Below the pieces are notes generated by a model. It ran no database searches. It worked only from the letters and a program-made list of their open reading frames with translations, and was not told where the DNA came from. A program made the position numbers and the translations under genes. Positions 26,943-42,210 of a DNA stretch of 64,000 nucleotides are shown one piece after another; within the stretch, counting starts at the first letter, position 1; the number at the start of each line of letters is the position of its first letter. Source of the stretch: Cavia porcellus (lineage: Eukaryota > Chordata > Mammalia > Rodentia > Caviidae); the NCBI RefSeq assembly GCF_034190915.1, contig NW_026947687.1, positions 301,116-365,115 of the forward strand. Reading direction: 5' to 3'.

Positions 26943-29900
26943 AATCTAATGTAACAGACACCCATACAATGCGCACCTCCCCGTGATGTTTTTCTCACTC
27001 CTACTAGTGAATGTAATGTAACACACACCCATACAATGCGCACCACCCCGTGATGTTTTTCTCACTCCTACTAGTGAATGTAATGTAACACACACCCATA
27101 CAATGCGCACCACCCCGTGATGTTTTTCTCACTCCTACTAGTGAATGTAATGTAACACACACCCATACAATGCGCACCACCCCGTGATGTTTTTCTCACT
27201 CCTACTAGTGAATGTAATGTAACACACACCCATACAATGCGCACCACCCCGTGATGTTTTTCTCACTCCTACTAGTGAATGTAATGTAACACACACCCAT
27301 AAAATGCGCACCACCCCGTGATGTTTTTCTCACTCCTACTAGTGAATGCAATGTAACACACACCGATACGATGCGCACAACCCCGTGATGTTTTTTCACT
27401 CCTACTAGTGAATCTAATGTAACACACACCCATACAATGCGCACCACCCCGTGATGTTTTTTCACTCCTACTAGTGAATCTAATGTAACACACACCCATA
27501 CAATGCGCACCACCCCGTGATGTTTTTCTCACTGCTACTAGTGAATGTAATGTAACACACACCCATACAATGCGCACCACCCCGTGATGTTTTTCTCACT
27601 CCTACTAGTGAATCTAATGTAACACACACGCATACAATGCGCACCACCCCGTGATGTTTTTCTCACTCCTACTAGTGAATGTAATGTAACACACACCCAT
27701 ACAATGCGCACCACCCCGTGATGTTTTTCTCACTCCTACTAGTGAATGTAATGTAACACACACCCATACAATGCGCACCACCCCGTGATGTTTTTCTCAC
27801 TCCTACTAGTGAATGCAATGTAACACAAACCCATACAATGCGCATAACCCCGTGATGTTTTTCTCACTCCTACTAGTGAATCTAATGTAACACACACCCA
27901 TACAATGCGCACCACCCCGTGATGTTTTTCTCACTCCTACTAGTGAATGTAATGTAACACACACCCATACAATGCGCACCACCCCGTGATGTTTTTCTCA
28001 CTCCTACTAGTGAATGTAATGTAACACACACCCATACAATGCGTACCACCCCGTGATGTTTTTCTCACTCCTACTAGTGAATGTAATGTAACACACACCC
28101 ATACAATGCTCACCACCCCGTGATGTTTTTCTCACTCCTACTAGTGAATGTAATGTAACACACCCATACAATGCGCACCACCCCCTGATGTTTTTGTCAC
28201 TCCTACTAGTGAATGTAATGTAACGCACACCCATACAATGCGCACCACCCCGTGATGTTTTCTCACTGCTAATAGTGAATGTAATGTAACGCACACCCAT
28301 ACAATGCGCACCACCCCGTGATGTTTTTCCCACTCCTACTAGTGAATGTAATGTAACGCACACCCATAAAATGCGCACCACCCCGTGATGTTTCTCTCAC
28401 TCCTACTAGTGAATCTAATGTAACACACACCCATACAATGCGCACCACCCCGTGATGTTTTTCTCACTCCTACTAGTGAATCTAATGTAACACACACCCA
28501 TACAATGCGCACCACCCCGTGATGTTTTTCTCACTCCTACTAGTGAATGTAATGTAACACACACCCATACAATGCGCACCACCCCGTGATGTTTTTCTCA
28601 CTCCTACTAGTGAATCTAATGTAACACACACCCATACAATGCGCACCACCCCGTGATGTTTTTCTCACTCCTACTAGTGAATGTAATGTAACACACACCC
28701 ATACAATGCGCACCACCCCGTGATGTTTCTCTCACTCCTACTAGTGAATCTAATGTAACACACACCCATACAATGCGCACCACCCCGTGATGTTTCTCTC
28801 ACTCCTACTAGTGAATCTAATGTAACACACACCCATACAATGCGCACCACCCCGTGATGTTTTTCTCACTCCTACTAGTGAATGTAATGTAACACACACC
28901 CATACAATGCGCACCACCCCGTGATGTTTTTCTCACTCCTACTAGTGAATGTAATGTAACACACACCCATACAATGCGCACCACCCCGTGATGTTTTTCT
29001 CACTCCTACTAGTGAATGTAATGTAACACACACCAATAAAATGCGCACCACCCCGTGATGTTTTTCTCACTCCTACTAGTGAATGCAATGTAACACACAC
29101 CCGTACAATGCGCACAACCCCGTGATGTTTTTTCACTCCTACTAGTGAATCTAATGTAACACACACCCATACAATGCGCACCACCCCGTGATGTTTTTCC
29201 CACTGCTACTAGTGAATGTAATGTAACACACACCCATACAATGCGCACCACCCCGTGATGTTTTTCTCACTGCTACTAGTGAATGTAATGTAACACACAC
29301 CCATACAATGCGCACCACCCCGTGATGTTTTTCTCACTCTTACTAGTGAATCTAATGTAACACACACCCATACAATGCGCACCACCCCGTGATGTTTTTC
29401 TCACTCCTACTAGTGAATGTAATGTAACACACACCCATACAATGCGCACCACCCCGTGATGTTTTTCTCACTCCTACTAGTGAATCTAATGTAACACACA
29501 CCCATACAATGCGCACCACCCCGTGATGTTTTTCTCACTCCTACTAGTGAATCTAATGTAACACACACCCATACAATGCGTACCACCCCGTGATGTTTTT
29601 CTCACTCCTACTAGTGAATGTAATGTAACACACACCCATACAATGCTCACCACCCCATGATGTTTTTCTCACTCCTACTAGTGAATGTAATGTAACACAC
29701 CCATACAATGCGCACCACCCCCTGATGTTTTTCTCACTCCTACTAGTGAATGTAATGTAACACACACCATACAATGTGCACCACCCCGTGATGTTTTTCT
29801 CACTCCTACTAGTGAATGTAATGTAACACACACCCATACAATGCGCACCAACCCGTGATGTTTTTCTCACTCCTACTAGTGAATGTAATGTAACGCACGC

Positions 29901-31355
29901 CCATACAATGCGCACCACCCCGTGATGTTTCTCTCACTCCTACTAGTGAATGTAATGTAACGCACACCCATAAAATGCGCACCACCCCGTGATGTTTCTC
30001 TCACTCCTACTAGTGAATCTAATGTAACGCACACCCATACAATGCGCACCATCCCGTGATGTTTCTCTCACTCCTACTAGTGAATCTAATGTAACACACA
30101 CCCATACAATGCGCACCACCCCGTGATAATTTTCTCACTCCTACTAGTGAATGTAATGTAACACGCACCCATACAATGCGCACCACCCCGTGATAATTTT
30201 CTCACTCCTACTAGTGAATGTAATGTAACACACACCCATACAATGCGCACCACCCCGTGATGTTTTTCTCACTCCTACTAGTGAATGTAATGTAACACAC
30301 ACCCATACAATGCGCACCACCCCGTGATGTTTTTCTCACTCCTACTAGTGAATGTAATGTAACACACACCCATACAATGCGCACCACCCCGTGATGTTTT
30401 TCTCACTCCTACTAGTGAATGTAGTGTAACACACAACCATACAATGCGCACCACCCCGTGATGTTTTTCTCACTGCTAGTAGTGAATGTAGTGTAACACA
30501 CACCCATACAATGTGCACCACCCCGTGATGTTTTTCTCACTCCTAGTAGTGAATGTAGTGTAACACACACCCATACAATGCGCACCACCCCGTGATGTTT
30601 TTCTCACTCCTACTAGTGAATGTAATGTAACACACACCCATACAATGCGCACCACCCCGTGATGTTTTTCTCACTCCTACTAGTGAATGTAAGGTAACGC
30701 ACACCCATACAGTGCGCACCACCCCGTGATGTTTCTCTCACTCCTACTAGTGAATGTAATGTAACACACACCCATACAGTGCGCACCACCCCGTGATGTT
30801 TCTCTCACTCCTACTAGTGAATGTAATGTAACGCACACCCATACAATGCGCACCACCCCGTGATGTTTCTCTCACTCCTACTAGTGAATGTAATGTAACA
30901 CACACCCATACAATGCACACCACCCCGTGATGTTTTTGTCACTCCTACTAGTGAATGTAATGTAACACACACCCATACAATGCGCACCACCCCGTGATGT
31001 TTTTCTCACTCCTACTAGTGAATGTAATGTAACACACACCCATACAATGCGCACCACCCCGTGATGTTTTTCTCACTCCTACTAGTGAATGTAATGTAAC
31101 ACACACCCATACAATGCGCACCACCCCGTGATGTTTTTCTCACTCCTACTAGTGAATGTAGTGTAACACACACCCATACAATGCGCACCACCCCGTGATG
31201 TTTTTCTCACTGCTAGTAGTGAATGTAGTGTAACACACACACATACAATGCGCACCACCCCGTGATGTTTTTCTCACTCCTACTAGTGAATGTAATGTAA
31301 CACACACCCATACAATGCGCACCACCCCGTGATGATTTTCTCACTTCTACTAGTG
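26943..31355. repeat. Central HOR copy 3 (4,413 bp)
   Basis: Same order as copy 2 but shorter. After the GCAATGTAACACAAACCC monomer (27812) it lacks about eight monomers present in copy 2 (offset falls from 5,618 to 5,082 bp by the landmark at 28147), and more are missing around 28.4-28.9 kb. The 65-bp landmarks are at 28147 and 29684. Near 29767 one monomer has ACACACCATAC with a single C lost. Confidence 0.78.
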
Positions 31356-32429
31356 AATCTAATGTAACAGACACCCATACAATGCGCACCTCCCCGTGAT
31401 GTTTTTCTCACTCCTACTAGTGAATGTAATGTAACACACACCCATACAATGCGCACCACCCCGTGATGTTTTTCTCACTCCTACTAGTGAATGTAATGTA
31501 ACACACACCCATACAATGCGCACCACCCCGTGATGTTTTTCTCACTCCTACTAGTGAATGTAATGTAACACACACCCATACAATGCGCACCACCCCGTGA
31601 TGTTTTTCTCACTCCTACTAGTGAATGTAATGTAACACACACCCATACAATGCGCACCACCCCGTGATGTTTTTCTCACTCCTACTAGTGAATGTAATGT
31701 AACACACACCCATACAATGCGCACCACCCCGTGATGTTTTTCTCACTCCTACTAGTGAATGTAATGTAACACACACCCATAAAATGCGCACCACCCCGTG
31801 ATGTTTTTCTCACTCCTACTAGTGAATGCAATGTAACACACACCGATACGATGCGAAAAACCCCGTGATGTTTTTTCACTCCTACTAGTGAATCTAATGT
31901 AACACACACCCATACAATGCGCACCACCCCGTGATGTTTTTTCACTCCTACTAGTGAATCTAATGTAACACACACCCATACAATGCGCACCACCCCGTGA
32001 TGTTTTTCTCACTGCTACTAGTGAATGTAATGTAACACACACCCATACAATGCGCACCACCCCGTGATGTTTTTCTCACTCCTACTAGTGAATCTAATGT
32101 AACACACACGCATACAATGCGCACCACCCCGTGATGTTTTTCTCACTCCTACTAGTGAATGTAATGTAACACACACCCATACAATGCGCACCACCCCGTG
32201 ATGTTTTTCTCACTCCTACTAGTGAATGTAATGTAACACACACCCATACAATGCGCACCACCCCGTGATGTTTTTCTCACTCCTACTAGTGAATGCAATG
32301 TAACAGAAACCCATACAATGCGCATAACCCCGTGATGTTTTTCTCACTCCTACTAGTGAATCTAATGTAACACACACCCATACAATGCGGACCACCCCGT
32401 GATGTTTCTCTCACTGCTACTAGTGAATG

Positions 32430-34065
32430 TAATGTAACACACACCCATACAATGCGCACCACCCCGTGATGTTTTTCTCACTCCTACTAGTGAATGTAAT
32501 GTAACACACACCCATACAATGCGCACCACCCCGTGATGTTTTTCTCACTCCTACTAGTGAATGTAATGCAACACACACCCATACAATGCGCACCACCCCG
32601 TGATGTTTTTCTCACTCCCACTAGTGAATGTAATGTAACACACACCCATAAAATGCGCACCACCCCGTGATGTTTTTCTCACTCCTACTAGTGAATGCAA
32701 TGTAACACACACCCATACAATGCGCATAACACGGTGATGTTTTTTCACTCCTACTAGTGAATCTAATGTAACACACACCCATACAATGCGCACCACCCCG
32801 TGATGTTTTTCTCACTGCTACTAGTGAATGTAATGTAACACACACCCATACAATGCGCACCACCCCGTGATGTTTTTCTCACTCCTACTAGTGAATGTAA
32901 TGTAACACACACCCATACAATGCGTACCACCCCGTGATGTTTTTCTCACTCCTACTAGTGAATGTAATGTAACACACACCCATACAATGCTCACCACCCC
33001 GTGATGTTTTTCTCACTCCTACTAGTGAATGTAATGTAACACACCCATACAATGCGCACCACCCCCTGATGTTTTTGTCACTCCTACTAGTGAATGTAAT
33101 GTAACGCACACCCATACAATGCGCACCACCCCGTGATGTTTTCTCACTGCTAATAGTGAATGTAATGTAACGCACACCCATACAATGCGCACCACCCCGT
33201 GATGTTTTTCCCACTCCTACTAGTGAATGTAATGTAACGCACACCCATAAAATGCGCACCACCCCGTGATGTTTCTCTCACTCCTACTAGTGAAACTAAT
33301 GTAACACACACCCATACAATGCGCACCACCCCGTGATGTTTCTCTCACTCCTACTAGTGAATCTAATGTAACACACACCCATACAATGCGCACCACCCCG
33401 TGATAATTTTCTCACTCCTACTAGTGAATGTAATGTAACATGCACCCATACAATGCGCACCACCCCGTGATAATTTTCTCACTCCTACTAGTGAATGTAA
33501 TGTAACACACACCCATACAATGCGCACCACCCCGTGATGTTTTTCTCACTCCTACTAGTGAATGTAATGTAACACACACCCATACAATGCGCACCACCCC
33601 GTGATGTTTTTCTCACTCCTACTAGTGAATATAATGTAACACACACCCATACAATGCGCACCACCCCATGATGTTTTTCTCACTCCTACTAGTGAATGTA
33701 ATGTAACACACACCCATACAATGCGCACCACCCCGTGATGTTTTTCTCACTCCTACTAGTGAATGTAATGCAACACACACCCATACAATGCGCACCACCC
33801 CGTGATGTTTTTCTCACTCCCACTAGTGAATGTAATGTAACACACACCCATAAAATGCGCACCACCCCGTGATGTTTTTCTCACTCCTACTAGTGAATGC
33901 AATGTAACACACACCCATACAATGCGCATAACCCCGTGATGTTTTTTCACTCCTACTAGTGAATCTAAAGTAACACACACCCATACAATGCGCACCACCC
34001 CGTGATGTTTTTCTCACTGCTACTAGTGAATGTAATGTAACACACACCCATACAATGCGCACCAC
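32430..34065. repeat. 18-monomer (1,202-bp) tandem duplication
   Basis: The stretch from about 32430 to 32880 reappears at about 33632-34065 with an offset of 1,202 bp. That is 18 monomers (1,206) less 4 bp: one 66-bp GCAATG monomer, the 65-bp monomer at 33028 and a TTTTCTCACTGC monomer missing one T. Between the repeats lie the GCGTACC, GCTCACC and 65-bp monomers and the AACGCAC/GATAATTTTC group, which resemble 28007-28381. The two copies differ by a few substitutions (for example ACACGGTG near 32729 against ACCCCGTG). Confidence 0.75.
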
Positions 34066-34095
34066 CCCGTGATGTTTTTCTCACTCCTACTAGTG

Positions 34096-34160
34096 AATCT
34101 AATGTAACACACCCATACAATGCGCACCACCCCGTGATGTTTTTCTCACTCCTACTAGTG
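34096..34160. repeat. 65-bp monomer of independent type
   Basis: Has the AACACACCC deletion of the landmark class but an AATCTAATG head and a normal CCCCGTGATG, so it lacks the linked CCCCCTG. It is either an independent CA slippage or a recombinant between two classes. Confidence 0.7.
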
Positions 34161-35765
34161 AATGTAATGTAACACACACCCATACAATGCGCACCACCCC
34201 GTGATGTTTTTCTCACTCCTACTAGTGAATCTAATGTAACACACACCCATACAATGCGCACCACCCCGTGATGTTTTTCTCACTCCTACTAGTGAATCTA
34301 ATGTAACACACACCCATACAATGCGCACCACCCCGTGATGTTTTTCTCACTCCTACTAGTGAATGTAATGTAACACACACCCATACAATGCGCACCACCC
34401 CGTGATGTTTTTCTCACTCCTACTAGTGAATGTAATGTAACACACACCCATACAATGCGCACCACCCCGTGATGTATTTCTCACTCCTACTAGTGAATGT
34501 AATGTAACACACACCAATAAAATGCGCACCACCCCGTGATGTTTTTCTCACTCCTACTAGTGAATGCAATGTAACACACACCCGTACAATGCGCACAACC
34601 CCGTGATGTTTTTTCACTCCTACTAGTGAATCTAATGTAACACACACCCATACAATGCGCACCACCCCGTGATGTTTTTCTCACTGCTACTAGTGAATGT
34701 AATGTAACACACACCCATACAATGCGCACCACCCCGTGATGTTTTTCTCACTCCTACTAGTGAATCTAATGTAACACACACCCATACAATGCGCACCACC
34801 CCGTGATGTTTTTCTCACTCCTACTAGTGAATCTAATGTAACACACACCCATACAATGCGCACCACCCCGTGATGTTTTTCTCACTCCTACTAGTGAATG
34901 TAATGTAACACACACCCATACAATGCGCACCACCCCGTGATGTTTTTCTCACTCCTACTAGTGAATGTAATGTAACACACACCCATACAATGCGTACCAC
35001 CCCGTGATGTTTTTCTCACTCCTACTAGTGAATGTAATGTAACACACACCCATACAATGCTCACCACCCCGTGATGTTTTTCTCACTCCTACTAGTGAAT
35101 GTAATGTAACACACCCATACAATGCGCACCACCCCCTGATGTTTTTCTCACTCCTACTAGTGAATGTAATGTAACGCACACCCATACAATGCGCACCACC
35201 CCGTGATGTTTTTCTCACTCCTACTAGTGAATGTAATGTAACACACACCCATACAATGCGCACCACCCCGTGATGTTTTTCTCACTCCTACTAGTGAATG
35301 TAATGTAACGCACGCCCATACAATGCGCACCACCCCGTGATGTTTCTCTCACTCCTACTAGTGAATGTAATGTAACGCACACCCATAAAATGCGCACCAC
35401 CCCGTGATGTTTCTCTCACTCCTACTAGTGAATCTAATGTAACACACACCCATACAATGCACACCATCCCGTGATGTTTCTCTCACTCCTACTAGTGAAT
35501 CTAATGTAACACACACCCATACAATGCGCACCACCCCGTGATAATTTTCTCACTCCTACTAGTGAATGTAATGTAACACGCACCCATACAATGCGCACCA
35601 CCCCGTGATAATTTTCTCACTCCTACTAGTGAATGTAATGTAACACACACCCATACAATGCGCACCACCCCGTGATGTTTTTCTCACTCCTACTAGTGAA
35701 TGTAATGTAACACACACCCATACAATGCGCACCACCCCGTGATGTTTTTCTCACTCCTACTAGTG

Positions 35766-35829
35766 AATGTAATGTAACACACACCCATACAATGCGCACC
35801 ACCCCGTGTTTTTCTCACTCCTACTAGTG
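35766..35829. repeat. 64-bp monomer
   Basis: CCCCGTGTTTTTC replaces CCCCGTGATGTTTTTC, a 3-bp loss, in an otherwise canonical monomer. It lies just before the three GTAGTG monomers. I see no other copy, so it is a private deletion or a sequencing error. Confidence 0.75.
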
Positions 35830-36767
35830 AATGTAGTGTAACACACAACCATACAATGCGCACCACCCCGTGATGTTTTTCTCACTGCTAGTAGTGAATG
35901 TAGTGTAACACACACCCATACAATGCGCACCACCCCGTGATGTTTTTCTCACTCCTAGTAGTGAATGTAGTGTAACACACACCCATACAATGCGCACCAC
36001 CCTGTGATGTTTTTCTCACTCCTACTAGTGAATGTAATGTAACACACACCCATACAATGCGCACCACCCCGTGATGTTTTTCTCACTCCTACTAGTGAAT
36101 GTAAGGTAACGCACACCCATACAATGCGCACCACCCCGTGATGTTTCTCTCACTCCTACTAGTGAATGTAATGTAACACACACCCATACAGTGCGCACCA
36201 CCCCGTGATGTTTCTCTCACTCCTACTAGTGAATGTAATGTAACGCACACCCATACAATGCGCACCACCCCGTGATGTTTCTCTCACTCCTACTAGTGAA
36301 TGTAATGTAACACACACCCATACAATGCACACCACCCCGTGATGTTTTTCTCACTCCTACTAGTGAATGTAATGTAACACACACCCATACAATGCGCACC
36401 ACCCCGTGAAGTTTTTCTCACTCCTACTAGTGAATGTAATGTAACACACACCCATACAATGCGCACCACCCCGTGATGTTTTTCTCACTCCTACTAGTGA
36501 ATGTAATGTAACACACACCCATACAATGCGCACCACCCCGTGATGTTTTTCTCACTCCTACTAGTGAATGTAGTGTAACACACACCCATACAATGCGCAC
36601 CACCCCGTGATGTTTTTCTCACTGCTAGTAGTGAATGTAGTGTAACACACACGCATACAATGCGCACCACCCCGTGATGTTTTTCTCACTCCTACTAGTG
36701 AATGTAATGTAACACACACCCATACAATGCGCACCACCCCGTGATGATTTTCTCACTTCTACTAGTG

Positions 36768-39494
36768 AATCTAATGTAACAGACACCCATACAATGCGCA
36801 CCTCCCCGTGATGTTTTTCTCACTCCTACTAGTGAATGTAATGTAACACACACCCATACAATGCGCACCACCCCGTGATGTTTTTCTCACTCCTACTAGT
36901 GAATGTAATGTAACACACACCCATACAATGCGCACCACCCCGTGATGTTTTTCTCACTCCTACTAGTGAATGTAATGTAACACACACCCATACAATGCGC
37001 ACCACCCCGTGATGTTTTTCTCACTCCTACTAGTGAATGTAATGTAACACACACCCATACAATGCGCACCACCCCGTGATGTTTTTCTCACTCCTACTAG
37101 TGAATGTAATGTAACACACACCCATACAATGCGCACCACCCCGTGATGATTTTCTCACTCCTACTAGTGAATGTAATGTAACACACACCCATAAAATGCG
37201 CACCACCCCGTGATGTTTTTCTCACTCCTACTAGTGAATGCAATGTAACACACACCGATACGATGCGCACAACCCCGTGATGTTTTTTCACTCCTACTAG
37301 TGAATCTAATGTAACACACACCCATACAATGCGCACCACCCCGTGATGTTTTTCTCACTGCTACTAGTGAATGTAATGTAACACACACCCATACAATGCG
37401 CACCACCCCATGATGTTTTTCTCACGCCTACTAGTGAATCTAATGTAACACACACCCATACAATGCGCACCACCCCGTGATGTTTTTCTCACTCCTACTA
37501 GTGAATCTAATGTAACACACACCCATACAATGCGCACCACCCCGTGATGTTTTTCTCACTCCTACTAGTGAATGTAATGTAACACACACCCATACAATGC
37601 TCACCACCCCGTGATGTTTTTCTCACTCCTACTAGTGAATGTAATGTAACACACACCCATACAATGCGTACCACCCCGTGATGTTTTTCTCACTCCTACT
37701 AGTGAATGTAATGTAACACACACCCATACAATGCTCACCACCCCGTGATGTTTTTCTCACTCCTACTAGTGAATGTAATGTAACACACCCATACAATGCG
37801 CACCACCCCCTGATGTTTTTCTCACTCCTACTAGTGAATGTAATGTAACGCACACCCATACAATGCGCACCACCCCGTGATGTTTTTCTCACTGCTAATA
37901 GTGAATGTAATGTAACGCACACCCATACAATGCGCACCACCCCGTGATGTTTTTCCCACTCCTACTAGTGAATGTAATGTAACGCACACCCATACAATGC
38001 GCACCACCCCGTGATGTTTCTCTCACTCCTACTAGTGAATGTAATGTAACGCACACCCATAAAATGCGCACCACCCCTTGATGTTTCTCTCACTCCTACT
38101 AGTGAATCTAATGTAACACACACCCATACAATGCGCACCACCCGTGATATTTCTCTCACTCCTACTAGTGAATGTAATGTAACGCACACCCATAAAATGC
38201 GCACCATCCCTTGATGTTTCTCTCACTCCTACTAGTGAATCTAATGTAACGCACACCCATAAAATGCGCACCACCCCTTGATGTTTCTCTCACTCCTACT
38301 AGTGAATCTAATGTAACACACACCCATACAATGCGCACCACCCCGTGATGTTTCTCACTCCTACTAGTGAATCTAATGTAACACACACCCATACAATGCG
38401 CACCACCCCGTGATGTTTTTCTCACTCCTACTAGTGAATGTAATGTAACACACACCCATACAATGCGCACCACCCGTGATGTTTTTCTCACTCCTACTAG
38501 TGAATGTAATGTAACACACACCCATACAATGCGCACCACCCCGTGATGTTTTTCTCACTCCTACTAGTGAATGTAGTGTAACACACAACCATACAATGCG
38601 CACCACCGTGATGTTTTTCTCACTGCTAGTAGTGAATGTAGTGTAACACACACCCATACAATGCGCACCACCCCGTGATGTTTTCTCACTCCTAGTAGTG
38701 AATGTAGTGTAACACACACCCATACAATGCGCACCACCCTGTGATGTTTTTCTCACTCCCTAGTGAATGTATGTAACACACACCCATACAATGCGCACCA
38801 CCCGGTGATGTTCTCTCACTCCTACTAGTGAATGTAAGGTAACGCACACCCATTCAATGCGCACCACCCCGTGATGTTTCTCTCACTCCTACTAGTGAAT
38901 GTATGTAACACACACCCATACAGTGCGCACCACCCCATGATGTTTCTCTCACTCCTACTAGTGAATGTAATGTAACGCACACCCATACAATGCGCACCAC
39001 CCGTGATGTTTCTCTCAATCCTACTAGTGAATGTAATGTAACACACACCCATACAATGCACACCACCCCGTGATGTTTTTCTCACTCCTACTAGTGAATG
39101 TAATGTAACACACACCCATACAATGCGCACCACCCCGTGATGTTTTTCTCACCCTACTAGTGAATGTAATGTAACACACACCCATACAATGCGCACCACC
39201 CCGTGATTGTTTTTCTCACTCCTACTAGTGAATGTAATGTAACACACACCCATACAATGCGCACCACCCGTGATGTTTTTCTCACTCCTACTAGTGAATG
39301 TAGTGTAACACACACCCATACAATGCGCACCACCCCGTGATGTTTTTCTCACTGCTAGTAGTGAATGTAGTGTAACACACACGCATACAATGCGCACCAC
39401 CCGTGATGTTTTCTCACTCCTACTAGTGAATGTAATGTAACACACACCCATACAATGCGCACCACCCGTGATGATTTTCTCACTTCTACTAGTG
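36768..39494. repeat. Short HOR copy 5 (2,727 bp)
   Basis: Marker to marker is about half the usual length. It starts like copy 4 (offset 5,412 bp through the CATAAAATG and 66-bp monomers), has the 65-bp landmark at 37772, then three CATAAAATG monomers with CCCTTGATG near 38050-38290, and moves directly to the GTAGTG group. The second sub-cycle seen in copy 4 is absent. From about 38139 on, single-base deletions become frequent. Confidence 0.72.
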
Positions 39495-42210
39495 AATCTA
39501 ATGTAACAGACACCCATACAATGCGCACCTCCCCGTGATGTTTTTCTCACCTCCTACTAGTGAATGTATGTAACACACACCCATACAATGCGCACCACCC
39601 CGTGATGTTTTTCTCACTCCTACTAGTGAATGTATGTAACACACACCCATACAATGCGCACCACCCCGTGATGTTTTTCTCACTCCTACTAGTGAATGTA
39701 ATGTAACACACACCCATACAATGCGCACCACCCCGTGATGTTTTTCTCACTCCTACTAGTGAATGTAATGTAACACACACCCATACAATGCGCACCACCC
39801 CGTGATGTTTTTCTCACTCCTACTAGTGAATGTAATGTAACACACACCCATACAATGCGCACCACCCCGTGATGTTTTTCTCACTCCTACTAGTGAATGT
39901 AATGTAACACACACCCATAAAATGCGCACCACCCCGTGATGTTTTTCTCACTCCTACTAGTGAATGCAATGTAACACACACCGATACGATGCGCACAACC
40001 CCGTGATGTTTTTTCACTCCTACTAGTGAATCTAATGTAACACACACCCATACAATGCGCACCACCCCGTGATGTTTTTCTCACTGCTACTAGTGAATGT
40101 AATGTAACACCACACCCATACAATGCGCACCACCCATGATGTTTTCTCACCTACTAGTGAATCTAATGTACACACACCCATACAATGCGCACCACCCCGT
40201 GATGTTTTTCTCACTCCTACTAGTGAATCTAATGTAACACACACCATACAATGCGCACCACCCCGTGATGTTTTTCTCACTCCTACTAGTGAATGTAATG
40301 TAACACACACCCATACAATGCTCACCACCCCGTGATGTTTTTCTCACTCCTACTAGTGAATGTAATGTAACACACACCCATACAATGCGTACCACCCCGT
40401 GATGTTTTTCTCACTCCTACTAGTGAATGTATGTAACACACACCCATACAATGCTCACCACCCCGTGATGTTTTTCTCACTCCTACTAGTGAATGTAATG
40501 TAACACACCATACAATGCGCACCACCCCTGATGTTTTTCTCACTCCTACTAGTGAATGTAATGTAACGCACACCCATACAATGCGCACCACCCCGTGATG
40601 TTTTTCTCACTGCTATAGTGAATGTAATGTAACGCACACCCATACAATGCGCACCACCCCGTGATGTTTTCCCACTCCTACTAGTGAATGTAATGTAACG
40701 CACACCCATACAATGCGCACCACCCCGTGATGTTCTCTCACTCCTACTAGTGAATGTAATGTAACGCACACCCATAAAATGCGCACCACCCCTTGATGTT
40801 TCTCTCACTCCTACTAGTGAATCTAATGTAACACACACCCATACAATGCGCACCACCCCGTGATATTTCTCTCACTCCTACTAGTGAATGTAATGTAACG
40901 CACACCCATAAAATGCGCACCATCCCTTGATGTTTCTCACTCCTACTAGTGAATCTAATGTAACGCACCCATAAAATGCGCACACCCCTTGATGTTTCTC
41001 TCACTCCTACTAGTGAATCTAATGTAACACACACCCATACAATGCGCACCACCCCGTGATGTTTCTCTCACTCCTACTAGTGAATCTAATGTACACACAC
41101 CCATACAATGCGCACCACCCCGTGATGTTTTTCTCACTCCTACTAGTGAATGTAAGTAACACACACCCATACAATGCGCACCACCCCGTGATGTTTTTCT
41201 CACTCCTACTAGTGAATGTAATGTAACACACCCATACAATGCGCACCACCCCGTGATGTTTTTCTCACTCCTACTAGTGAATGTAGTGTAACACACAAAC
41301 CTACAATGCGCACCACCCGTGATGTTTTTCTCACTGCTAGTAGTGAATGTAGTGTAACACACACCCATACAATGCGCACCACCCCGTGATGTTTTTCTCA
41401 CTCCTAGTAGTGAATGTAGTGTAACACACACCCATACAATGCGCACCACCCTGTGATGTTTTTCTCACTCCTACTAGTGATGTAATGTAACACACACCCA
41501 TACAATGCGCACCACCCGGTGATGTTCTCTCACTCTACTAGTGAATGTAAGGTAACGCACACCCATTCAATGCGCACCACCCCGTGATGTTTCTCTCACT
41601 CCTACTAGTGAATGTAATGTAACACACACCCATACAGTGCGCACCACCCCATGATGTTTCTCTCACTCCTACTAGTGAATGTAATGTAACGCACACCCAT
41701 ACAATGCGCACCACCCCGTGATGTTTCTCTCACTCCTACTAGTGAATGTAATGTAACACACACCCATACAATGCACACCACCCCGTGATGTTTTTCTCAC
41801 TCCTACTAGTGAATGTAATGTAACACACACCCATACAATGCGCACCACCCCGTGATGTTTTTCTCACTCCTACTAGTGAATGTAATGTAACACACACCCA
41901 TACAATGCGCACCACCCCGTGATGTTTTTCTCACTCCTACTAGTGAATTGTAATGTAACACACACCCATACAATGCGCACCACCCCGTGATGTTTTCTCA
42001 CTCCTACTAGTGAATGTAGTGTAACACACACCCATACAATGCGCACCACCCCGTGATGTTTTCTCACTGCTAGTAGTGAATGTAGTGTAACACACACGCA
42101 TACAATGCGCACCACCCGTGATGTTTTTCTCACTCCTACTAGTGAATGTAATGTAACACACACCCATACAATGCGCACCACCCGTGATGATTTTCTCACT
42201 TCTACTAGTG
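39495..42210. repeat. Short HOR copy 6 (2,716 bp), indel-rich
   Basis: Nearly the same monomer order as copy 5 and as 46589-51149 in its second half, but with many one-base gaps. Examples: GAATGTATGTAAC near 39565 and 39628, AACACCACACCC near 40108, ACACACCATAC near 40243 and 40504, GTAAGTAAC near 41153. The inferred parent has the 65-bp landmark near 40492 and the CCCTTGATG group near 40790-41000. Confidence 0.65.

Larger units (their letters stand above)
31356..36767. repeat. Central HOR copy 4 (5,412 bp)
   Basis: Order seen here: marker; five canonical monomers; CATAAAATG (31758); 66-bp GCAATG/CGATACGATG (31825); AATCTAATG monomers; then GCGTACC, GCTCACC, 65-bp (33028), AACGCAC, GCTAATAG, CATAAAATG, GATAATTTTC. 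This sub-cycle repeats, with the 65-bp landmark again at 35098, followed by three GTAGTG monomers, AAGGTAACGCAC, ACAGTGCGC, canonical monomers, two GTAGTG monomers and the next marker. A 64-bp monomer lies at 35766-35829 (CCCCGTGTTTTTC, 3 bp lost). The HOR is therefore itself made of shorter cycles. Confidence 0.82.

Noticed and set aside
40123..40335. Plus-strand ORF of 70 codons
   Set aside because: The plus strand normally has stops in AATGTAATGTAAC. This one exists only because of clustered one-base deletions in the suspect patch.
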